Of a DNA stretch of 64,000 nt, positions 34,649 through 42,851 are shown in pieces. Made by a program: the position numbers and the translations under genes. Every line of letters starts with the position of its first letter. Within the stretch, counting starts at the first letter, position 1. The notes beneath the pieces are model-generated. The model searched no databases. It was not told the origin of the DNA and saw nothing but the letters and a program-made list of their open reading frames with translations. The stretch is from Streptomyces sp. NRRL S-350 (lineage in GTDB: Bacteria; Actinomycetota; Actinomycetes; Streptomycetales; Streptomycetaceae), in contig NZ_JOHO01000013.1 in NCBI RefSeq assembly GCF_000719705.1, positions 90,184 to 154,183 on the forward strand, in the 5' to 3' direction.

Positions 34649-35143
34649 TCAGCGACCGCGTCGGCCGGAACGCTTCTTGCCAGCGCGGGCGCGACTGCTG
34701 GCGCCCGACGAGCGGGGTGCTGACTCCAGCGCGGGCGGTGGGCAGGTGGGACACCAGACTGCGGTGACGGACATCGGCCCGGCCGGCGCCGCGTACTCGA
34801 CTCCGCCTTCCAGCGTGCCCCGGGCCCCGCACCCCTGGCAGGTGCGGGCCTCCTTCAGCCTGCGCGCCAGATCGCACGGCGGGCAGCACACCGTCTCCGG
34901 CGCCTCGATCCACAGCACCGTAGGCGTTGAGACGAGCCGGTCTTCCCGGATATGCGCGCATCGTCGTGCCGTTCCGGCCCAGACTGCGGCCACGAGGGCT
35001 TCCATGGCCGGGCGTTGCCAGGTCGGTGAGCCCACGGAAACTGGAGCGGAGGCCCCTCGGGCGGTCAGGAAGGCATCACTCTCGGCGGCCGCGGCGTCGA
35101 TTTGGTCGCGCAACGCGGAATCGGCGGGGTTGTTCTTCGTCAT
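34649..35143 (-). CDS. Zinc-ribbon protein (164 aa)
   Basis: ATG 35143 lies 22 bases from a predicted transcription start, so the promoter at 35172-35200 supports this start over longer frames. Residues 66-140 hold Cys clusters (C-C-P-P-C, C-Q-G-C, C-P-T-C), probably a zinc ribbon with strands between. The C-terminus is Arg/Ser-rich. The function is unknown. Confidence 0.6.
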   Translation of the reverse strand: MTKNNPADSALRDQIDAAAAESDAFLTARGASAPVSVGSPTWQRPAMEALVAAVWAGTARRCAHIREDRLVSTPTVLWIEAPETVCCPPCDLARRLKEARTCQGCGARGTLEGGVEYAAPAGPMSVTAVWCPTCPPPALESAPRSSGASSRARAGKKRSGRRGR

Positions 35144-35171
35144 GGCGAAGACAGTAAACCCACAACTACCC

Positions 35172-35200
35172 ATCGTAGAGCCAGAATTGGGCCCGTGCAA
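35172..35200 (-). promoter_or_regulatory. Promoter for the 35143 gene
   Basis: Reading leftwards: -35 TTGCAC (35200-35195), a 17-base spacer, then -10 TACGAT (35177-35172). This is a good match to the main streptomycete sigma factor consensus. Confidence 0.6.
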
Positions 35201-35508
35201 TTTCGTATCTCGGGAGCGGGCGATTGTGTCCGGAACCGCTTTCCCCGCTGGCTGGAACCCGACCCGACGGCCACCCGCGATGGCCCCAGACACCGATCCG
35301 CGTCGCGTCGTCCGCATCCGCTCAGGACTGCCATGGGCCGGTACAGTAGGCCGTGGCTGGACACGCACGCCGATCGTCGCTGCCGCCCCGTCCCACGCCG
35401 GGAGAGCACCGTTCGACCAAGGGGTCCCACCCGACGCCCGTGGTGAATTCACCGTGCCCTTCTCCGGGCGGGGTGCGTGGGCGACCCGCCGGATGTGAGA
35501 GCACCGTT
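35201..35508. other. Divergent intergenic region
   Basis: Together with the promoter just to its left, this is a non-coding gap between two divergent genes. A TACAGT box near 35343 could be a -10 for the rightward gene, but no matching -35 is evident. I see no RNA gene or repeat. Confidence 0.4.
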
Positions 35509-36456
35509 GTGACCAAGCAGAACCAGTCCCGTGCCGGCCGCCGTGCCCGTAAGGCGCAGCAAGACGGCTCCACTGCCCAGTACACCGAACTGCTGCGTGC
35601 TGGAGGCAAGGAGCCGGACGCTCGGCCAGCCGTCCCGATCGCGTCAGCTACGCCGGGCGGTGAAGGCAAGACGACCCACGCCGTTGACCTTCGAGCGGGC
35701 CTGGCTGAGTACGGCCAGCGTGTAGTCCTGGTCGACCTCGACTCGCAGAACGACGCCCGGCTCAGCGCGGCCTCTCAGGAGGAGCCAGCTGGCGGCTGGC
35801 CCTACCGGCTGGTCGATGCCCAGTGGCAGGGCTGGCTCACTGCGGGGAACGGACTGTACCGGGCGTCCTCCAGCCTGAACAGGCCGGGCTTGGAGGAGCC
35901 GTGGCCCTACGCCCGGATCGTCGCCGAGCGCGGCCCCGTGCGCCCCGTCAACCACCCGGTCGAGGGCGACGACTCCACGGAGAGGCTGGCCGCGCTGTGG
36001 GACAAGGCGGGTCGGAAGGCGGTCGCGTCCACCCTGGTGGCGCTGTACCGGGCGGTGCTGCGCTTTCCGGCGTCCCTCTACGGCCCGCATCCGCTGACCT
36101 CCGGGCGGGAGGGCAGCTGGGAGTCCGCCCGGCTCTTGAACCTGGCCTACACCGTCGGCGGCGACCTGGATGATCGGCCGAAGCGGTTCGACCCGGAGGT
36201 CGCCGATGGCGTCGCGGACGTTCTGGAAGGCTGGGTGCGGCGTCCCGAGACGTACACCGAGGTCGCGGAGAACCTTGCTGGCATCTTCGGCCGATACGCC
36301 GACCGTGCCGGCGGCTGGACGAAGGTTGCCGATCAGTGGCTGCAGCCCGGCGCCCGCGCCGGCCACGATCCTGACACCGTCTTCGCGGTCGGCTCCTGGC
36401 TGCTCTTGGGCTCCTCCGAGCATCTGCAGGCGTTCCTGGACTCCGCGCACCGGTAG
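35509..36456 (+). CDS. Chimeric protein: truncated ParA-like P-loop + unknown domain
   Basis: 315 residues from GTG 35509. Residues 44-90 read as the start of a ParA ATPase: S-A-T-P-G-G-E-G-K-T-T-H (Walker A with the first signature Lys replaced by Pro), then QRVVLVDLDSQNDA (Walker A'). The ParA fold then stops; from about 95 a different helical sequence follows (WPYRLVDAQWQGWLTAG, ALWDKAGRKAVASTLVALYR). No ParA Walker B is seen. It is not the partition ATPase, which is at 61175. A gene fusion or a decayed remnant of ParA are both possible. Confidence 0.6.
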   Translation: MTKQNQSRAGRRARKAQQDGSTAQYTELLRAGGKEPDARPAVPIASATPGGEGKTTHAVDLRAGLAEYGQRVVLVDLDSQNDARLSAASQEEPAGGWPYRLVDAQWQGWLTAGNGLYRASSSLNRPGLEEPWPYARIVAERGPVRPVNHPVEGDDSTERLAALWDKAGRKAVASTLVALYRAVLRFPASLYGPHPLTSGREGSWESARLLNLAYTVGGDLDDRPKRFDPEVADGVADVLEGWVRRPETYTEVAENLAGIFGRYADRAGGWTKVADQWLQPGARAGHDPDTVFAVGSWLLLGSSEHLQAFLDSAHR

Positions 36457-36470
36457 TCGGTAGCGCGGCG

Positions 36471-36496
36471 GGCAGCGGTGCCAGACCACCGCTGCC
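36471..36496 (+). terminator. Hairpin after the ParA-like chimera
   Basis: A ten-pair stem (GGCAGCGGTG with CACCGCTGCC) lies 14 bases after the stop. Confidence 0.6.
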
Positions 36497-36577
36497 GGCC
36501 GCGGCCGCCGGGCTGTCGGCGGCTCCGGCTAACCTGTCCGAGACCCTGCAACACCCGCACCTGCGCGAGGATCTTCG

Positions 36578-36898
36578 ATGGCTCTGGAAATCAAGTCGAC
36601 CGACGACCCTCGCAGCATGGAGCTCCACGACGAGACGGGCCGGGTCGGATTGCTCTTCTATGTCGGCCCTGATGAGGGGGATCCGGACGACAGCGCCGTG
36701 GGGTGGGTGGCTCGGGTGCACGGCTTCGCCTACAGCGGCAGCCAGGAGACCAAGTTCTGCAACTCTGCACCTGAGGCGTTCGCCGAGGCGCTTCCGCTGT
36801 ACGACCAGGTTTTGGAGCAGCGCCGGACGGCCGAGCGCTTCCACAAGAACCAGCCGGTCCACATGATCAGTACCCCGATGGGCGGCCAGCCCCGCTGA
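36578..36898 (+). CDS. Hypothetical protein (106 aa)
   Basis: ATG 36578 follows GAGGA. A small alpha/beta protein (RVGLLFYVGPDEGDPDDSAV, GWVARVHGFAYSGSQETKFC, then a helix). It is not recognised. It converges on the leftward 36922 gene. Confidence 0.55.
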   Translation: MALEIKSTDDPRSMELHDETGRVGLLFYVGPDEGDPDDSAVGWVARVHGFAYSGSQETKFCNSAPEAFAEALPLYDQVLEQRRTAERFHKNQPVHMISTPMGGQPR

Positions 36899-36921
36899 GG
36901 GCCGTGCCGCGCTACCGCTGG

Positions 36922-37413
36922 TCAGCTGTTCCCACTGAGCAGGCCCGGGCCGACGCCGAGCCAGCGGCCGACGTCGATCGTCGGCTCGGAGCGGGGCCGG
37001 CCGCTCATGGCGAAGGCGGTGTCGATGAGGCGGCGCAGTGCGTCCCGCTCGGTCTCGGGGGCGCGTACGCCGCCTCGGACGTCGGCCTGGATGGGCCGTA
37101 GCGGGTAGGCGTCGATGGTGATCCGGCCCCGGGTGTGCTTGGTCAGGTGGCGGTTGCCGATCCAGAACCAGTCTGAGCAGTCGAGCCGTGCGGTGAGAGC
37201 GGCCTGGTCGATGCGGTCGCCGAGCGGGGCGCCGCCAGTGGTCCAGGAGTACCAGATCCTGGCGCCGCCGTCGGGACGGCGGAAGGCGATCCACAGGAAC
37301 GTCTCGGGTTCGAAGTCGGCGGCGATGCCCTCGGTGACGGCCTTCTCCACGGGGGTTGGGTCATTGCTGGCGCTCAGAGCGACCGGGAGGCGGGTCAGGG
37401 TGTCGGTGGTCAT
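36922..37413 (-). CDS. Hypothetical protein (163 aa)
   Basis: ATG 37413 follows GGAGA. Residues 25-110 look beta-rich (FLWIAFRRPDGGARIWYSW, WFWIGNRHLTKHTRGRITI). It begins 15 bases after the nuclease-like gene at 37429-38403, in the same direction, so the two form an operon; it could be that protein's partner. No family is recognised. Confidence 0.6.
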   Translation of the reverse strand: MTTDTLTRLPVALSASNDPTPVEKAVTEGIAADFEPETFLWIAFRRPDGGARIWYSWTTGGAPLGDRIDQAALTARLDCSDWFWIGNRHLTKHTRGRITIDAYPLRPIQADVRGGVRAPETERDALRRLIDTAFAMSGRPRSEPTIDVGRWLGVGPGLLSGNS

Positions 37414-37428
37414 GGCGGTCTCCGGGGT

Positions 37429-38403
37429 CTACAGCTCGACCAGGACGATGCCGGCGGCGTTTTGGGTGATGTCCGTGGGCGGGTCGCCGTCCAGGCAGGC
37501 CTGGACGTATTCGGGCAGTTGCGGGCGCAAGCCGCGCTGTATGTGCCGTACGAATTCGCTGCTGAAGTAGTTCCGGATCCGAGGCCCCAGGGTTTGCATT
37601 CGGTGTGGGCCGTCATAAATGAAGTCGGGCTCATGGCCGCGATAACTGCCGAGCATGTTGAACATCGTCCTGGCGATGCGCGGGGCGCCGATTTGGTCGA
37701 CTTCCAGGAATGGCCGAAGTTCCTTACGAATTCCGGACAGTGCCAGTTCGGTGAAGGGGGTTTCCGGCGCGTTTGGGTTGGAGAGGTCGACGATCGGGGT
37801 GGCCTGGTGGAAGACGCTCACCGCGTCGGGGCCGCCCGGCAGGTGCCGAAGCCGGGTGGCGGCGATCGCTTCGTCCTTGGTCTCGTCGCGGACGGGCAGC
37901 GCGGGCAGGAGGGTCACGCCTGCGCCTTCCCGCAGGTGACAGGCGGTGTCACGGTGCCTGCTCGGGCAATTCATGGCCGACCGGTAGTCCACATCCCCGG
38001 CGTACAGCATGAGGCCGGCGGGCAAGCCCAGACGGTCGGCACTGCGTAGCAGGAGGGTCAGCTGCTGCTCCAGCTTCAGAGGGGCGTCAGAGCCGACTTT
38101 CCATTTCCGCCCGATCCGCTTGAGGCTTTTCGCCTGAATCAGGCAGCCGAAGGACTGGCCGGAACGGTCAACCCACCACCACATGTAGTCGGCTCCGGTG
38201 CGCTTTTCCTGCGGACGGTTGAATTTTGCATAGCGGACCTCTGGAAACATTTTCTCGCACAGCTCGTGCGTGATATGCTCCTCTTCCCAAATGGCATATC
38301 CATGGTTGATCTGAGTGGCCATTTTCTGCTCTGCATGCCGAGTCCCGCGCGTGAATGCGACGTGGGCGGGCGGGATGTAGTCGGCACGCTCGGCAAGGCT
38401 CAT
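37429..38403 (-). CDS. PD-(D/E)XK nuclease-like protein (DUF6615-like)
   Basis: ATG 38403 follows GGGAGA; 324 residues. Residues 65-105 hold G-A-D-Y-M-W-W-W-V-D...C-L-I-Q-A-K-S-L-K, the D...Q-x-K core of restriction-type nucleases, similar to DUF6615 proteins. The remainder is helical. The DNA is less GC-rich than its neighbours (for example around 37560-37720 and 38200-38320), a sign of recent transfer. A defence or superinfection role is plausible but inferred. Confidence 0.6.
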   Translation of the reverse strand: MSLAERADYIPPAHVAFTRGTRHAEQKMATQINHGYAIWEEEHITHELCEKMFPEVRYAKFNRPQEKRTGADYMWWWVDRSGQSFGCLIQAKSLKRIGRKWKVGSDAPLKLEQQLTLLLRSADRLGLPAGLMLYAGDVDYRSAMNCPSRHRDTACHLREGAGVTLLPALPVRDETKDEAIAATRLRHLPGGPDAVSVFHQATPIVDLSNPNAPETPFTELALSGIRKELRPFLEVDQIGAPRIARTMFNMLGSYRGHEPDFIYDGPHRMQTLGPRIRNYFSSEFVRHIQRGLRPQLPEYVQACLDGDPPTDITQNAAGIVLVEL

Positions 38404-38433
38404 GGGCGCATCTCCCGGGAGGCGAGGGGCATC

Positions 38434-38865
38434 GTGCAGTCCATCATCTCGCACGGCACTGACGCCGCGTCAGCGCCAGTCGGCCGCCGCTCGCTGGTGG
38501 ACGCGCCGCCGACAGACGATCAGTGGCCGCTGGTCCTGCGGGTCGCCTGGGGCCGCCTGGACCACCGGGGCCGGACGAAGGAGCGGGGCGTCGGCGTCAT
38601 CTTGGCCTGTGGCTCCTCGGCACTGTGGGGCGATCTCGACAACTCGCTGTCGGGAAAGCCGTGTTCGCGCTGCGCCCAGCGAATCGAGCGGGACAACAGC
38701 GCTGCGATCACTGCGCCCGCCGCGCTGCTCGCCGCACTTGATCGGAAGGCGCCGGCCGGTCAACTGTCACTCCTGCCCGCGGCCGCGCTGCTTGATCTTG
38801 TGCGCGCCAGTCGGATAGCGCCTCGGCGGCCGACCGCGCTCGCGCGCCGGTCGGCTGTCCGCTGA
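38434..38865 (+). CDS. Hypothetical protein with C-x-x-C (143 aa)
   Basis: GTG 38434 follows GCGAGGGG. It is divergent from the nuclease-like gene with only 30 bases between starts. The middle reads RVAWGRLDHRGRTKERGVGV and then C-S-R-C. The C-terminus is Arg/Ala-rich. It is not recognised; the reading frame stays open upstream, so the start is uncertain. Confidence 0.45.
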   Translation: MQSIISHGTDAASAPVGRRSLVDAPPTDDQWPLVLRVAWGRLDHRGRTKERGVGVILACGSSALWGDLDNSLSGKPCSRCAQRIERDNSAAITAPAALLAALDRKAPAGQLSLLPAAALLDLVRASRIAPRRPTALARRSAVR

Positions 38866-38916
38866 CGCCCGCTCAACCGCCCTTCGAGGCCCCGCACAGC
38901 GCGTTAACGATGGTTA

Positions 38917-38944
38917 GCCTCGTATATCTGGCAATATACGAGGC
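38917..38944. promoter_or_regulatory. Palindrome, likely operator
   Basis: GCCTCGTATAT and ATATACGAGGC form a perfect 11-bp inverted repeat around a 6-base spacer. It lies 55 bases before the 38999 gene and is AT-rich against a GC-rich background, so it probably overlaps a promoter. Confidence 0.6.
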
Positions 38945-38998
38945 AACCGCTGTGAGAGGGCTTCCCTCGCAAGCACCGTTTTCCGGCAGGAGGCCATC

Positions 38999-39355
38999 GT
39001 GGCGACGTCGACCGAACCCGGGACGCCGCTCGGGCGCCTGCTGGACGAGCTGGCCGGCTTCGTCCGGGCCCGGGTCGCCGAGCGTACCGCGGACCCCGAG
39101 CGGCCGGCCCCCGAACGCGAGCACTTCACCCACCTGCTCCCGCGGCTCGACCAGGTCCTCGCCCACGCCCACGACAGGGGCGCGCTCCAGCAGCTCCACG
39201 CCCTGCGCCTGTTCCGGGAGATGTCGCTGCTCTGGTACGGCCACGACGAGCACCCCGACAACCCGTGGCTCGAACAGCTCGCCACCACCGACCCCGAGGC
39301 CGCGCTGCGCCAGCTGCGGGACGTCCAGGACCGGGTCGACCGCATGACAGACTGA
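38999..39355 (+). CDS. Helical hypothetical protein (118 aa)
   Basis: GTG 38999 follows GGCAGGAGG. The protein is almost all helix (LGRLLDELAGFVRARVAERT, HLLPRLDQVLAHAHDRGALQ). The N-terminal layout resembles that of the next gene (QLHAFVGFVRSRLHEELAAP), so the two may share an ancestor. It starts a rightward run of genes that leads to the recombinase. Confidence 0.6.
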   Translation: MATSTEPGTPLGRLLDELAGFVRARVAERTADPERPAPEREHFTHLLPRLDQVLAHAHDRGALQQLHALRLFREMSLLWYGHDEHPDNPWLEQLATTDPEAALRQLRDVQDRVDRMTD

Positions 39356-39411
39356 TCACCAACATCGCTCTCGCGCACCGCAGTTGAGCCGACCGAACAG
39401 GAATCCAGCCC

Positions 39412-40182
39412 GTGCCGTCCGAACCGTCCGGCCGCCCCGCCGCCGCCGCCGCCGACCAGCTTCACGCCTTCGTCGGCTTCGTGCGCTCCCGGCTGCACGA
39501 GGAGCTGGCCGCCCCCGGTCTGCACCACTCCACCCGGCGCGCCCTGCAGCGCCGGCTGGCCCTGGTTGGCGAGATCGCGGACCAGGCCGACGGCACGGCC
39601 CCGGCCTCCCTGATGGGCCGGGCGGCGAACGGCGTCGAACTGGTCGACCTCGCCCAGCGCTGGCGCGACCACCCCGACTACCCCGGCACCCGCACCACCC
39701 CGGAGGCGGCCGCGCCCGGCCGGGAGCTGCCCGCCGCGGTGACCCACATCTACGAACGCGGCATCACCGCGGATCTGCTGTCCGAGGTCGGCGGCTACCC
39801 GGGCCTGCACGAGGAGGCCCGGACCGAGCTCGCCGACAACCACCCCTGCCGCCGTGCCGAACCCACCGCGCCCGTGCCGGTCACCGTCACCTCCGACGGC
39901 ACCGGTTTCCTCACCGTCCGCGCCGAGATCCGCTGCACCGACCGGGCCTGCCGGATCGAGGCCGCCGCCGTCGCCCGCTACGAACCGCTGCTGGCCGCCT
40001 ACGAGGTGGCGCGGGAGTCGCTGCGCGGCGCCGACCTGCTGCTGCAGCAGCCCAACCTGGTCACCACCCCGGACCCGGAGCAGCTCCGGCGGCAGTGGGC
40101 CCGGCGGGAGAAGGCCATCCGCGAGACGCTGCGCACCGTGATCGACACGCTCGCCCCGCACGCCGCCCCCGCCGCCGAGTGA
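39412..40182 (+). CDS. Hypothetical protein (256 aa)
   Basis: GTG 39412; 256 residues. The helical N-terminus resembles the preceding gene. The middle has strands with paired Cys (C-R-R, then EIRCTDRACRIEA), and the C-terminus is a long helix (EKAIRETLRTVIDTLAP). The function is unknown. Confidence 0.6.
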   Translation: MPSEPSGRPAAAAADQLHAFVGFVRSRLHEELAAPGLHHSTRRALQRRLALVGEIADQADGTAPASLMGRAANGVELVDLAQRWRDHPDYPGTRTTPEAAAPGRELPAAVTHIYERGITADLLSEVGGYPGLHEEARTELADNHPCRRAEPTAPVPVTVTSDGTGFLTVRAEIRCTDRACRIEAAAVARYEPLLAAYEVARESLRGADLLLQQPNLVTTPDPEQLRRQWARREKAIRETLRTVIDTLAPHAAPAAE

Positions 40183-40274
40183 ACCCGACCCCGGCCAACG
40201 GGCCCGCCGGACGCACCCCGCCAGCCGCCTTCGTGCTGTTCCCGTTCCGCTCACACCCCGTCAAGGAGACCCGG

Positions 40275-40601
40275 ATGACGTACGACGACCCCGAGGACCG
40301 CGCCGAAGCCGAGGCCCAGACCAGGCAGCGGCAGGCCGCCGACCTGGAGCACATCGCGGCCTACTACAGGCTGGAGCGCCGCCTGGGCATCACGGTCGCG
40401 CTCGGCGGCCGGGTCCGCCACGACGGCCGCGAAGGCGTCATCGTGGACACCGCCGGCCAGCGGCTCAAGGTCATGTTCTACGGCGACCAGCAGGCCAGCA
40501 TCTGCCACGCCACCTCGCAGATGGAGTACGAGACGGCTACCGGCTGGATCACCGCCACCCCCGTCCCGGACCCGTGGGCCGCCGGCCCGGCCGCCGCATG
40601 A
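40275..40601 (+). CDS. Hypothetical protein (108 aa)
   Basis: ATG 40275 follows AAGGAG. An N-terminal acidic helix precedes a small beta barrel (GITVALGGRVRHDGREGVIV, then GQRLKVMFYGDQ), perhaps SH3-like. It overlaps the next gene by ATGA. Confidence 0.6.
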   Translation: MTYDDPEDRAEAEAQTRQRQAADLEHIAAYYRLERRLGITVALGGRVRHDGREGVIVDTAGQRLKVMFYGDQQASICHATSQMEYETATGWITATPVPDPWAAGPAAA

Positions 40602-41158
40602 GCGTGACGGACAACGAGTCCGCCGCCGCCCGCGCGTTCTGGGCCGAGGGCGAGCAGGTGGTCCCGGCACTGAGAATCCGTCCACCCGAGAACGCCACCG
40701 AGCAGGCCCTGCTCGGCTGGATGAACATGCACATCACCATGGAACGCGAGGCGAACCGGCCAATCAGCGGCTGGGCGTACCGGTCCGTGTTCGAGCTCGT
40801 CCTCGAACACGGACGCTGGTTCAACCCGGTCAGCCTCCCTGCAGCCATCCCGCGTGGCCCGGAGAGGGAGTGTTTTCACAACGCGGCCGCCATCGAGCGG
40901 GCGCACCCGCACCTGCGCTACGTCGAGGGCTTCGCGATCGTTACCGGCAGCCCGGTGGCTACCGCCCACGCCTGGTGCACCGACGGCGACGGCAACGCGA
41001 TCGATCCCACGTGGACTGAACTCGGCGAGGACACAGCGTACTTCGGCATCCCGTTGGCCCCGACGCTGCGCCCGAACCCCCGGTTCAGCAGCGGCGTCCT
41101 CGAACGCCCCGAGACCCTGTACCCGCTGCTGCAAGACGGGCTGACGGCCAGCACCTGA
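40598..41158 (+). CDS. Transglutaminase/papain-like fold protein, copy 1
   Basis: ATG 40598 overlaps the upstream stop; 186 residues. The order E-C-F-H-N-A (about 89-94), YVEGFAIV, A-H-A-W-C (about 125) and A-I-D-P-T-W (about 135) gives a Cys-His-Asp triad in transglutaminase/papain order. A related protein is at 42285-42851. It may be a peptidase or amide-modifying enzyme; the target is unknown. Confidence 0.55.
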   Translation: MSVTDNESAAARAFWAEGEQVVPALRIRPPENATEQALLGWMNMHITMEREANRPISGWAYRSVFELVLEHGRWFNPVSLPAAIPRGPERECFHNAAAIERAHPHLRYVEGFAIVTGSPVATAHAWCTDGDGNAIDPTWTELGEDTAYFGIPLAPTLRPNPRFSSGVLERPETLYPLLQDGLTAST

Positions 41159-41184
41159 ACAGCACCGACCAGAGAGGCACTTCC

Positions 41185-42288
41185 ATGGAGCAGTACCCGC
41201 ACGATCACGCCGAAGAACTGGAGCGCGCCGGGTACCGTGACCGGATCCACCGGCTTCACCAGGTCATCGCCGCGCGCGTGAGCGACCACCGCGTGGCCGG
41301 CGAGGCCGTCGACGCGGTGGTCGCCCGCCTGGCGGCCCGTTCCGTGGAGAACCTGCTGAGCGAGGCCACGCTTCTCGGCGAGGGCGCTGCGGCGGACGGC
41401 TTCACCGAGACGGTGGCGCTCCACCAGCTGGAGACTCTCCTCGACCGGGCTGCCCGGCGCGCGTGGCCCACCGAGGCAGCGCCGTTGGACGACATCGCCC
41501 GCCTGCGCAAGGACACCAACGTGCAGGTGGCCGCGCTGCTCGCCGGTCGGCAGCCCGGGCCGTCGGCCGTGCGAGTCCGCGACCAGGTCAACGAGCTGGC
41601 CGGCTTCATCAACCGCCGCGCCCAGGAACCGGTCCACAACACCGCCGAAGGCCTGCACTCGGGCCTCGGCCAGATCCTGCGCACCACCTCCTACGCCCAC
41701 GGAGCCGTGGACACGGCACTTGCCGCTGGCCGCCTGGACTTGGCCGCCAAGCAGTTGCGCCACCTGGTCCAGCAAGCACAGAAGTGGGCCGATCAGGCGG
41801 AGTACCCGTCCGCTCTGGTGGCTGACCTTCTGCGGACCGCGGAAGCGGCCGATCCACACAACGAACCCGCGCCCGGCCCGGTCGTTCCGGAAGCAAGGAC
41901 CGCCCAGCGGGCCGTAGCGGGCAGTCCCGCGAAGAAGATCACGCTCGCTCAGGCTGAGCGCCTCTTCCGCGCGATGGGTCTGGCCATCGGCAGCGACGGC
42001 CAGGAGGGCTTCACCTTCCGGGCCCGCGGCGGCCGCGACGGCTCGCGGGCAGTCAAGTCCTCCCACCAGATCGAGGTGCGGTACCGCCTCGCCGGGGGCT
42101 ACACCCTCATGGGCAACGACCTCGACGGCCTCCCCGAGGTGATCGAGCACTACCGGTGGGCCGTCGAGAAGGCCCCTCAGCACGGCTACACCGTGACCTG
42201 GAGGCCAGCCAACGTCTGGATGGAAGTCACCCGCACTCCGGTTGCCCCCGAGACGCCCGCCGACCGACCGCAGGAGGCCGCATCGTGA
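41185..42288 (+). CDS. Hypothetical protein (367 aa)
   Basis: ATG 41185 follows AGAGAGG. Residues 1-230 are helical. Residues 250-345 form an alpha/beta domain (KKITLAQAERLFRAMGLAIG, HQIEVRYRLAGGYTLMGND). It lies between the two transglutaminase-like genes and overlaps the second by GTGA, so the three are probably made together. Confidence 0.6.
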   Translation: MEQYPHDHAEELERAGYRDRIHRLHQVIAARVSDHRVAGEAVDAVVARLAARSVENLLSEATLLGEGAAADGFTETVALHQLETLLDRAARRAWPTEAAPLDDIARLRKDTNVQVAALLAGRQPGPSAVRVRDQVNELAGFINRRAQEPVHNTAEGLHSGLGQILRTTSYAHGAVDTALAAGRLDLAAKQLRHLVQQAQKWADQAEYPSALVADLLRTAEAADPHNEPAPGPVVPEARTAQRAVAGSPAKKITLAQAERLFRAMGLAIGSDGQEGFTFRARGGRDGSRAVKSSHQIEVRYRLAGGYTLMGNDLDGLPEVIEHYRWAVEKAPQHGYTVTWRPANVWMEVTRTPVAPETPADRPQEAAS

Positions 42289-42851
42289 CCGGCGCCGCCG
42301 ACGAAGCCGAGCAGAAGCTGCGGCACTGGGTGGACACGTACGCCCAACTCCACTCCGGTGACGAGAGCTGGCGCTTCCGTAGTTTTGCCGCGCTCGTTGC
42401 CGCCTTCGGAGTCCTCTACCACCCTGCCCCCTGGCCGGCGGATCAGCCCCGGGGGCGGCTGGGCCGCTGCTTCGAGGAGGCCAGCAAGTACGCCGACGCC
42501 ACCGGCGCCACGTACGTCGAGGGGTTCGTCCTGGTCCCGGACGCCCCGCTGATGTTCCCGGTCTTCGAACACGCCTGGTGTCTGACACCTCAGGGCACCG
42601 TGGCCGACACGACCATCCCCGATGGCGGCGCCGTCCTCTACCTCGGCCTGCCGCTGCACGCCGCGTTCCGCCGCACCGCCCAGGCCCGGCGACGGACCTG
42701 GGCGGTGCTCACCTACGACACGGACAATCTCCTAGCCGGCGTCAACGACGTAGTCCTGAAAGCTGGCCTGCCACCGGGCGCACTGGCCCTTCCGAACACA
42801 CCTTCACCGCCCCCTGGTGGGCCTGGCCCCGTCGTACAGGAGGTTCCGTGA
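42285..42851 (+). CDS. Transglutaminase/papain-like fold protein, copy 2
   Basis: GTG 42285 overlaps the upstream stop and follows CAGGAGG. 188 residues with R-C-F-E-E-A-S-K, TYVEGFVLVP, E-H-A-W-C and V-A-D-T-T-I. The triad order matches copy 1, but the last motif (D-T-T instead of D-P-T-W) is weaker. It overlaps the recombinase start (GTGA). Confidence 0.5.
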   Translation: MTGAADEAEQKLRHWVDTYAQLHSGDESWRFRSFAALVAAFGVLYHPAPWPADQPRGRLGRCFEEASKYADATGATYVEGFVLVPDAPLMFPVFEHAWCLTPQGTVADTTIPDGGAVLYLGLPLHAAFRRTAQARRRTWAVLTYDTDNLLAGVNDVVLKAGLPPGALALPNTPSPPPGGPGPVVQEVP

